From the NCBI GenBank assembly GCA_002299785.1, contig DBNL01000048.1, positions 2,714-14,602 on the forward strand: a DNA stretch of 11,889 nt. Reading direction: 5' to 3'. Below, piece after piece: positions 6,202-11,889 of this stretch (position 1 is its first letter; every line of letters begins with the position of its first letter). Under the pieces are notes generated by a model. That model saw only the letters and a list, made by a program, of their open reading frames with translations. It did no database searches and was not told the origin of the DNA. The translations under genes were made by a program, and so were the position numbers. Origin of the DNA: Verrucomicrobia bacterium UBA673. Its GTDB lineage: Bacteria; Verrucomicrobiota; Verrucomicrobiia; Limisphaerales; UBA1096.

Positions 6202-7127
6202 CCGAATTCATCCACGAACCGGTTTTGCTGGAAGAAGCGCTCTCGGCGCTTCAACCGGCGGCGGGCCTTTTGTTCGTGGATGGCACGGTCGGCGGCGGCG
6301 GACATGCGGAGGCGATCCTCTCGGCGAGCGGCCCGGACGGGCGGCTGGTTGGGTTCGATCGCGACGATTGGGCGCTGGCGGCCGCGGCCAAGCGCTTGAA
6401 ACGGTTTGGGGACCGGCTGGAGTTGTACCGGGAGCCGTTTGCTGGGTTGGCCAAGCGCTTGGGCAAGGCGAGTTGCGACGGTGTGCTACTCGATCTCGGG
6501 GTGAGTTCGCCACAGCTCGACGAGGCGGAGCGCGGTTTCAGCTTTCAGGTCGAGGGGCCGCTGGACATGCGCATGGACCGGCGGCAGCCAGTGAGCGCGG
6601 CGCAACTGGTGAACGAGCTCGAGGCCAGGGAGCTCGCGACGATTTTTTGGGAACTGGGCGGAGAGCGTCGGTCGCGGCGTATTGCCCGCGCGATTGTTGA
6701 ACAACGAGACATGCAGCGAATCGAGACAACCACTCAACTAGCCGACACGGTGGAGCGGACCTGCCCTCGGCGCGGCGCGCGGACGCATCCGGCGACCGGC
6801 GTGTTTCAGGCGCTGCGCATGGCGGTGAATGACGAGCTTGGCCAGGTGCAGGCCGGGCTGGACGCCGCCTGGTCGGTGCTAAAGCTTGGGGGCCGCCTCG
6901 CCGTCATCACGTTTCACTCCGGGGAGGACCGGCTTGTGAAACAGTTCAGTCGCCGCTTGGCTAAGCCGTACACGGTGCGCGGCGAGGTCGACGTGCCGGA
7001 GTTGCGCGAACCGCGCGAGCCGTTGGCCCGTGAGCTCAGCCGCAAGGCGATCAAGCCAAGCGATGCCGAGGTGGGGAGGAACCCGCGAAGCCGCAGCGCC
7101 CAGATGCGGGCGATGGAAAAATTGTAG
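6198..7127 (+). CDS. rsmH: 16S rRNA m4C1402 methyltransferase RsmH (MraW)
   Basis: A 309-aa cytosolic SAM-dependent methyltransferase that adds N4-methyl to C1402 of 16S rRNA in the decoding centre; length is typical. Signature motifs are present: HEPVLLEEAL at the N terminus, the SAM-binding DGTVGGGGHAEAIL (residues 28-41), FDRD, GVLLDLGVSSPQLDEAERGF, PLDMRMD, RTHPATGVFQALRMAVNDEL, RLAVITFHSGEDRLVKQF and C-terminal NPRSRSAQMRAMEK. The start is GTG, overlapping the preceding stop as GTGA with no strong Shine-Dalgarno sequence, consistent with coupled translation. Position directly in the mraZ operon is standard, except for the intervening unknown gene. The gene contains a TTGGCCAA palindrome and one copy of a 19-bp repeat shared with the reductase gene. 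Confidence 0.97.
   Translation: MTEFIHEPVLLEEALSALQPAAGLLFVDGTVGGGGHAEAILSASGPDGRLVGFDRDDWALAAAAKRLKRFGDRLELYREPFAGLAKRLGKASCDGVLLDLGVSSPQLDEAERGFSFQVEGPLDMRMDRRQPVSAAQLVNELEARELATIFWELGGERRSRRIARAIVEQRDMQRIETTTQLADTVERTCPRRGARTHPATGVFQALRMAVNDELGQVQAGLDAAWSVLKLGGRLAVITFHSGEDRLVKQFSRRLAKPYTVRGEVDVPELREPREPLARELSRKAIKPSDAEVGRNPRSRSAQMRAMEKL
6450..6468. repeat. 19-bp dispersed direct repeat, copy 2 (in rsmH)
   Basis: Identical to 3206-3224, with the palindrome CCAAGCGCTTGG at 6451-6462 immediately following a TTGGCCAA palindrome at 6447-6454. A shorter related copy, GCCAAGCGCTTG, lies at 6387-6398 in the same gene. Confidence 0.65.
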
Positions 7128-7133
7128 ATTGTC

Positions 7134-7526
7134 ATGCCGCGTAACCGAAAAAGACAGGACTCCGCGCTGAGTGTTGGTTCGTGGATCCAGGCAGCGTTAT
7201 TTTGCCTGCTTCTAGGCGGTACGGCGATGGGGTATGTGTGGCAGAAGTCACAGATTCACCAACTCGGCAGCGAGGTTCGTAAGAAGGAAGTGAGGCTGGA
7301 GATGCTCGAGAGTGACAATGATCGCTGGCAGCAACTTCGCGCCGAGATGCGCTCGACACAGAAGCTTTACGAACGAGTCCGCAAACTGGGGCTGGGGCTG
7401 GCGATGCCGCAGCCGGAGCAGGTATTGCGACTCTCAGATCTTCCGCTGGACGACAAGGAACTAAAGCAAAGTGAACTGGGGGAATACCGAACGGTAAAAA
7501 ATACGCCGCATCGGGGACGGCTGTAA
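7134..7526 (+). CDS. ftsL: FtsL-like bitopic cell division protein
   Basis: A 130-aa protein starting 6 nt after rsmH. It has a short basic cytoplasmic tail (PRNRKRQ), one membrane segment at about residues 17-36, then a charged, heptad-like coiled coil at about residues 38-85 (EVRKKEVRLEMLESDNDRWQQL), and an extracytoplasmic tail rich in Leu/Pro/Glu. This topology and the position between rsmH and ftsI are those of FtsL, which with FtsB and FtsQ links the divisome to FtsW-FtsI. FtsL sequences diverge too far for motif-based recognition, so the assignment rests on topology and synteny. The tail after the coiled coil is somewhat longer than in E. coli FtsL. No clear Shine-Dalgarno sequence is present. 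Confidence 0.72.
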   Translation: MPRNRKRQDSALSVGSWIQAALFCLLLGGTAMGYVWQKSQIHQLGSEVRKKEVRLEMLESDNDRWQQLRAEMRSTQKLYERVRKLGLGLAMPQPEQVLRLSDLPLDDKELKQSELGEYRTVKNTPHRGRL

Positions 7527-7531
7527 CAGAG

Positions 7532-7558
7532 ATGCAGAAGAATCTGTTTACAAACTGA
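7532..7558 (+). other. Possible 8-codon mini-ORF immediately upstream of ftsI
   Basis: ATG at 7532 opens a reading frame of 8 sense codons (MQKNLFTN) whose TGA ends at 7558, one base before the ftsI ATG at 7560. With no good Shine-Dalgarno sequence before 7560, terminating ribosomes could reinitiate at ftsI. It may equally be chance in a 33-nt gap. Confidence 0.25.
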
Positions 7559-7559
7559 C

Positions 7560-9446
7560 ATGGCGGCAACAGGAGCCAACACTCATCGAGGGAGGGTGAT
7601 GATACTGGTTTCACTTATAACAGTTGGTTATGTGGGACTTGGGGTGAGGTTGGTGGATATACAGGTGCTCCAGCATGACAAGCACGCTGCGCACGCGCTG
7701 GACAATACTCGTCGCAAGGTGATTCACGCCTCGAGACGCGGGGACATTCTGGACATACGCGGCACGGTGCTCGCGACGAGCCGCATTGCTAAGACGGTGT
7801 GCGCTGACCCGTCGCTGGTTGGTACACACCAACACCTAGTGGCCCGGGCGATCGCGCCGTTTCTTGGCAGAGACGCCGCCGGCTTAGCAAAGCGGATGCA
7901 GCGCCGCGTGTACACCGACGCGCAGGGACGCCAGAGGGAGGACAAGCACGTCGTACTTGGGAGTAAGGTACTACTCGAGGACTGGCAGGGTATCACCAAC
8001 GCGCTGGCACACATCGAGTTTGATGTCGACGTGAAATCGTTGCCCCGCAAAGAGCGGCTGAAATATTACAACGTCAGGCGTTCTGTGTTTTGCGAGCGGG
8101 TCGATTCACAGTTGCGGGTTTATCCCAGCGGCAACCTCGCTGCGCATGTGGTGGGGTTTGTCGGTGTGCGGGATTCGAATGGATCGAGCGTGCCAGTGAT
8201 CGGACTTGAGGGGAAACACGGTATTGAGATGATGCTTGATTCGGAACTTGAGGGCGTGCGTGGCTGGCGCGAGATCGAGACTGACAGTAGTCGTCGCGAG
8301 GTGGTGGCTTTTAGGGAGCACAATGTGAAGCCGCGCGACGGAATGAATGTTGTGCTGACTATCGACGCCAACATCCAGTACATCACCGAAAAGGCGCTCG
8401 AGGCGCTTTGTGCGAAGCACACTCCTGCGGGCGCCTGCGTCGTGGTGGTGAACCCTCAAACCGGCGCGATTCTCGCGCTGGCCAACCGGCCGACATACAA
8501 CCCCAACAAGCCTGGTGACTCCAACGCGGCCAACCGCCGAAACCGGGTGATCGCCGACGTGTCTGAGCCGGGCTCGACCTTCAAGATCGTGGCGGTGTCC
8601 GGCGCGCTCAACGAGAATGTCGTGAGGCTGAATGACCAGGTCCATTGCGAGAACGGTCGCTTTTACTTCGCCGGTAAGGTGCTGCGCGACCACCACGCGT
8701 ACGGCCCGTTGTCCGTGCGGGAGATCATTACCAAGTCATCCAACATCGGCACGGCCAAGGTGGCGATGAAGCTGGGGGCGCCGCGGCTGCACAAATACAT
8801 TTCCGAGTTGGGTTTTGGGCAGCGCAGCGGGGTGCCATTGCCGGGAGAGGTGCGAGGCATCCTTCATCCGCTCAGGAACTGGAGCAAGTTGTCGATCTCC
8901 CGGATTCCGATGGGACACGAGATCGCAGCAACGCCGCTGCAGCTTGTGATGGCGATGTCCGCAATGGCCAATGGAGGTAACCTGATGCGGCCGTTGCTTG
9001 TGGATCGGCTTGTGGATCGGGATGGGAATGTCGTGATGCAGTATAAACGTAACGTTGTTCGCAAGGTGATTCACGACGAGACAGCACAGCAGATGGTGGA
9101 GACGCTTGTGACGGTGGTCTCCGCCGAGGGCACTGCACGACAGGCATGGCTTCAAAACTACACCGTTGCTGGCAAGACGGGCACGGCGCAGAAGCCGTCC
9201 AAGACACGCCGAGGCTACGAGGACGGAAAATATTTTTCGTCGTTCATCGGTTTCCTGCCGGCGGAGAATCCCCAGTTGTGCATTGGGGTGTTTGTGGACG
9301 AGCCGCACAACGGCTATTACGGCGGCGTGGTGGCTGGACCGACGTTCAAGGTGATTGCTGAGAAATCGGCCAACTACTTTGGCATTGAGCCGTCGGTGCC
9401 TGTCAAGTCGATGTCGGAACAGAAATCCCGGGTGGTGTTGAGATGA
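7560..9446 (+). CDS. ftsI: Septal peptidoglycan transpeptidase FtsI (PBP3, class B PBP)
   Basis: A 628-aa class B penicillin-binding protein. It cross-links septal peptidoglycan on the outer face of the cytoplasmic membrane, working with FtsW. A basic N terminus precedes one membrane segment at about residues 13-32, then the pedestal domain with the family RGDILDIRG block (from R60). The transpeptidase active site is complete: STFK with the acylated serine at 339, SSN at 393-395 and KTGT at 539-542. No PASTA domains follow, and the protein ends about 85 residues after KTGT. The ATG at 7560 is chosen because it keeps positive residues before the membrane segment; GTG 7596 or ATG 7599 lie close behind an AGGGAGG sequence and are possible alternatives. 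The end overlaps murF as ATGA; murE is not between them. Confidence 0.96.
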   Translation: MAATGANTHRGRVMILVSLITVGYVGLGVRLVDIQVLQHDKHAAHALDNTRRKVIHASRRGDILDIRGTVLATSRIAKTVCADPSLVGTHQHLVARAIAPFLGRDAAGLAKRMQRRVYTDAQGRQREDKHVVLGSKVLLEDWQGITNALAHIEFDVDVKSLPRKERLKYYNVRRSVFCERVDSQLRVYPSGNLAAHVVGFVGVRDSNGSSVPVIGLEGKHGIEMMLDSELEGVRGWREIETDSSRREVVAFREHNVKPRDGMNVVLTIDANIQYITEKALEALCAKHTPAGACVVVVNPQTGAILALANRPTYNPNKPGDSNAANRRNRVIADVSEPGSTFKIVAVSGALNENVVRLNDQVHCENGRFYFAGKVLRDHHAYGPLSVREIITKSSNIGTAKVAMKLGAPRLHKYISELGFGQRSGVPLPGEVRGILHPLRNWSKLSISRIPMGHEIAATPLQLVMAMSAMANGGNLMRPLLVDRLVDRDGNVVMQYKRNVVRKVIHDETAQQMVETLVTVVSAEGTARQAWLQNYTVAGKTGTAQKPSKTRRGYEDGKYFSSFIGFLPAENPQLCIGVFVDEPHNGYYGGVVAGPTFKVIAEKSANYFGIEPSVPVKSMSEQKSRVVLR

Positions 9447-10834
9447 TGGAACCCCGGACACTAGGTTTTGTGGAGCAGAGCTGCAACGGGCAGCTTGTCG
9501 CGGGCGAGCGCTCAGCAAGTGTGCGACACATTTGTACCGATTCTCGCCTAGCAAAGCAGGGAGACTTGTTTGTTGCGATTCGCGGCGACCGGTTTGACGG
9601 GCACGACTATCTTAACGATGCGCTTGGCCAAGGGGCTGAGGCGGCCTTGGTCAACCGCTCCCGCCTTGGGCAGGTGGAGAGTGCCGGGCCGATGATCGGA
9701 GTAGACGAGACGCGGTGCGCCCTTGGCCAATTGGCTGCGCGTTACCGACAGGATTTTGATTTGCCTGTGGTTGCGGTAGGCGGATCCAACGGTAAAACCA
9801 GCACCAAGGAAATTCTGGCCACGGTGCTGGGGGAGAGGTTCGAGACGCTCTCGAGTGAGGCCAGTTTCAACAACGATATCGGCGTGCCGATCACATTACT
9901 GCGGCTGCGCGAAGCCCATGAGGTGGCAGTGCTCGAGGTTGGCTCGAACCATCCCGGCGAATTGGATTCACTCTTGCAACTCATCCGCCCGAGGTACGGT
10001 GTGTTGACGAGTATCGGGCGCGAGCATCTGGAATTTTTTGGAGACATTGAGGGAGTGATCGAGGAGGAGGGCTCGTTGGCGGAAGCGCTTCCGCCGGAGG
10101 GCTGCCTGTTCGTCAATGGAGATATTGAAGGGCTAGAGGAGATCCGCCGCCGTTGCTGTGCAACGGTCGTGACCGTTGGGGAAAGGGAGGGCTGCGACTG
10201 GCGTATCAAGGATATCAGGTCCGACGACGAGGGAACTACTTTTGAAATAATTTCGCCGAAGGGAGATCGGAATGGAGCATACTGCGTCAATCTGCTAGGC
10301 CATCAAAATGCCCGGAACGCTGCACTCGCGATTGCGCTTGCGGCGGAACTGGGGCTGAGCCGGGAGGAACTGGACCAGAGCCTGCAGCGTTGCCGTCCGG
10401 CAACGATGCGAATGGAGATGCAGACACTCGGCGGTGTCCGCATAATTAACGACGCCTACAACTCCAACCCGGACTCCCTTCTGGCGGCTTTGGAAACGAT
10501 CAGGTCGTTTCCGGTTAAGGGAAAGCGCATTGCCGTTCTCGGCGACATGGCCGAGCTTGGTCAAGCCAGCGAGTCCGCCCACATTGAGGCGGGCCAGCTT
10601 GTGGCCGGGCTCGGCCTGAACGGACTCATTGCCGTGGGTCGATGGGCGGACACGACGGTGCGCGCAGCACAAGAGGCTGGCTTGGCCAACGTGGCGGCAT
10701 TTGACAACGTCACCGTGGCCGGCAAGGCGCTGGGTAAAAAACTGAAACCGGGTGACGCGGTGCTTATCAAAGGCAGCCGTACGGCAAAAATCGAGCGCAT
10801 CATCGAGGTGCTTTCGGAGGCTATGAACACATAG
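9443..10834 (+). CDS. murF: UDP-MurNAc-tripeptide:D-Ala-D-Ala ligase MurF
   Basis: A 463-aa cytosolic Mur ligase that adds the D-Ala-D-Ala dipeptide to UDP-MurNAc-tripeptide with ATP, finishing the pentapeptide precursor. The N-terminal domain carries RHICTDSRLAKQGDLFVAIRGDRFDGHDY, typical of MurF/MurE substrate binding. The ATP loop is VVAVGGSNGKTSTKE (GKTS at residues 117-120), followed by SFNNDIGVPITLLRL and EVGSNHPGEL, which favour MurF over MurE. The C-terminal domain has NDAYNSNPDSLLAALE, IAVLGDMAELG and DAVLIKGSRTAKIE. Length matches the family. The start codon overlaps the ftsI stop (ATGA), with a second ATG directly behind at 9446. mraY follows after 9 nt. Two TTGGCCAA palindromes lie within its first 300 bases and one near its 3' end. 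Confidence 0.97.
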   Translation: MMEPRTLGFVEQSCNGQLVAGERSASVRHICTDSRLAKQGDLFVAIRGDRFDGHDYLNDALGQGAEAALVNRSRLGQVESAGPMIGVDETRCALGQLAARYRQDFDLPVVAVGGSNGKTSTKEILATVLGERFETLSSEASFNNDIGVPITLLRLREAHEVAVLEVGSNHPGELDSLLQLIRPRYGVLTSIGREHLEFFGDIEGVIEEEGSLAEALPPEGCLFVNGDIEGLEEIRRRCCATVVTVGEREGCDWRIKDIRSDDEGTTFEIISPKGDRNGAYCVNLLGHQNARNAALAIALAAELGLSREELDQSLQRCRPATMRMEMQTLGGVRIINDAYNSNPDSLLAALETIRSFPVKGKRIAVLGDMAELGQASESAHIEAGQLVAGLGLNGLIAVGRWADTTVRAAQEAGLANVAAFDNVTVAGKALGKKLKPGDAVLIKGSRTAKIERIIEVLSEAMNT

Positions 10835-10843
10835 CGAGGCAGA

Positions 10844-11889
10844 ATGTTTTTTTATCTCAGCCAGGTTCCACAGTGGTTGGCCGAAAACGGCCACGCCGTC
10901 TGGGCGGACTGGCTCTCCTTCCTGCGGGTGTTCCAGTACATCACCTTCCGGACAGCTGGCGCGGCGGTGACGGCGCTGCTGCTTTGCTGGTGGCTTGGCC
11001 CAAAGATCATTGCGCTACTCAAGTGGCTGAAGTTCGGTCAGGAATATTCGGATAAGGCCGAGGAAGCCGGCGGGCTGCACGCGCGAGTGCTCAGCAAAAA
11101 AGGCACGCCGTCGATGGGGGGAATCATGATTGTGCTCTCGCTGGATGTCACCGCGCTGCTTTGGGCTAAGTGGAACGAGTTTCTAGCGCTGAGCCTAATG
11201 TCTGTGGTGGTGCTGGCGGCGCTCGGTTTTTACGATGACTGGGTCAAGCTCACCAAGCAGGACAAGGCCGGCATCCACTCGAAGGTGAAACTGGGAGTCC
11301 AGTTGGCGCTAGGCTTGTTCATCAGCCTGTACCTTTGGAATCACCCCGACCCTGTCAAGAGCGATTTGATTGGGGAACTGGTGGTGCCGTTTTACAGCGG
11401 AGGAATTGTGTTTGCCGGCGTTGGGCTAGTTGGACTACTGATCACCACGGCGGCCATCGTCGGCAGCTCGAACGCAGTGAACCTGACAGACGGTCTCGAT
11501 GGCTTGGCCATCGGTTGCACGCTGATCGTGACGTTCGTGTTCATCATTTTCACCTACATCGCCGGCAACAAAATTATGGCCGACTACCTGCGCGTGCCGT
11601 ACGTCGAGGGGGCGGGAGAGTTGACGGTGTTTTGCTCGGCAATGGTGGGTGCCGGGCTGGGGTTCCTCTGGTTCAACTGCCACCCGGCGCAGGTGTTTAT
11701 GGGCGACACCGGGTCGTTGGCGCTGGGCGGCGTGCTCGGCGTAATTGCAGTGCTGATTCATCAGCCGTTCGTGCTGGTGATCGCTGGGGGGGTGTTCGTG
11801 CTCGAGGCGGGTTCGGTGATCATCCAGACCGTCTGGTTCAAGCACACGCGACGAAAATTCGGTGAAGGGCGGCGGGTGTTCCTGATGGC
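10844..11889 (+). CDS. mraY: Phospho-MurNAc-pentapeptide transferase MraY, 3' truncated by window edge
   Basis: The reading frame opens at ATG 10844, preceded by GAGG at 10836-10839, and runs to the right edge without a stop: 348 complete codons. The family is about 360 aa, so only the last few dozen residues are missing. MraY is a polytopic membrane enzyme that transfers phospho-MurNAc-pentapeptide from UDP to undecaprenyl phosphate, making lipid I. Visible signatures: SKKGTPSMGGI (residues 84-94), the DD pair in FYDDWVK (131-132), SSNAVNLTDGLDGLA (D216, D219), FNCHPAQVFMGDTGSLALGG (aspartate at 288) and the start of the RRVFLM block that normally precedes the HHH motif, which lies beyond the window. 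Several strongly hydrophobic segments fit the roughly ten-helix topology. It starts 9 nt after murF in the same operon. The start codon is followed by seven Ts. Confidence 0.95.
   Translation, partial: MFFYLSQVPQWLAENGHAVWADWLSFLRVFQYITFRTAGAAVTALLLCWWLGPKIIALLKWLKFGQEYSDKAEEAGGLHARVLSKKGTPSMGGIMIVLSLDVTALLWAKWNEFLALSLMSVVVLAALGFYDDWVKLTKQDKAGIHSKVKLGVQLALGLFISLYLWNHPDPVKSDLIGELVVPFYSGGIVFAGVGLVGLLITTAAIVGSSNAVNLTDGLDGLAIGCTLIVTFVFIIFTYIAGNKIMADYLRVPYVEGAGELTVFCSAMVGAGLGFLWFNCHPAQVFMGDTGSLALGGVLGVIAVLIHQPFVLVIAGGVFVLEAGSVIIQTVWFKHTRRKFGEGRRVFLM

Noticed and set aside
6119..6700. 193-codon plus-strand frame overlapping rsmH
   Set aside because: Out-of-frame shadow of rsmH, rich in Gly/Arg, with no supporting start context.
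8736..9554. 272-codon open frame on the minus strand opposite ftsI/murF
   Set aside because: Fully antisense to clearly conserved ftsI and murF; the His/Arg-rich translation shows no family features.
11335..11865. 176-codon plus-strand frame at the right end
   Set aside because: The mraY frame, open to the window edge, carries all conserved MraY motifs across this stretch; this is its out-of-frame shadow.

Overview
The window most likely comes from a Verrucomicrobiota bacterium or a close relative in the PVC group. It combines a DUF1553 (PSD1)/DUF1501 gene pair, a hallmark of Planctomycetota and Verrucomicrobiota, with an ordered division and cell-wall (dcw) cluster. Most Planctomycetota have lost or scattered that cluster, so Verrucomicrobiota fits better. 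GC content is moderately high throughout, except for an AT-rich divergent intergenic region near 4.8-4.9 kb. The taxonomic call is inferred from gene content only.

Layout. (1) 1-2961, plus strand: the C-terminal part of a large PSD1/DUF1553 protein, entering from beyond the left edge, then a Tat-exported DUF1501 protein 3 nt downstream. This is the usual two-gene secreted unit. (2) 2942-4714, minus strand: queA (queuosine tRNA modification), then a stand-alone RibD C-terminal-type reductase starting immediately after the queA stop. The reductase end overlaps the DUF1501 end tail to tail by 20 nt. (3) 4715-5005: divergent regulatory region with an A/T-rich inverted repeat, a candidate sigma-70-type promoter and a 10-bp-periodic series of NGGGN-like boxes resembling a MraZ operator. 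(4) 5006-11889, plus strand: a tightly packed dcw operon of mraZ, an unrecognised 252-aa protein, rsmH (mraW), an ftsL-like gene, ftsI, murF and mraY, with mraY running off the right edge. Several junctions are ATGA or GTGA overlaps, suggesting one transcript with translational coupling.

The dcw genes encode a transcriptional regulator (MraZ), a 16S rRNA methyltransferase (RsmH), a bitopic divisome protein (FtsL-like), the septal transpeptidase (FtsI/PBP3), the enzyme finishing UDP-MurNAc-pentapeptide (MurF), and the enzyme moving the precursor onto undecaprenyl phosphate (MraY). murE, normally between ftsI and murF, is absent from that position.

Most notable points: the putative MraZ operator laid over the promoter and leader; the unrecognised gene translationally linked to both mraZ and rsmH; the missing murE; and a strongly over-represented palindrome, TTGGCCAA, with related inverted repeats scattered through unrelated genes on both strands. 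I see no RNA genes, CRISPR arrays, insertion sequences or clear intrinsic terminators.
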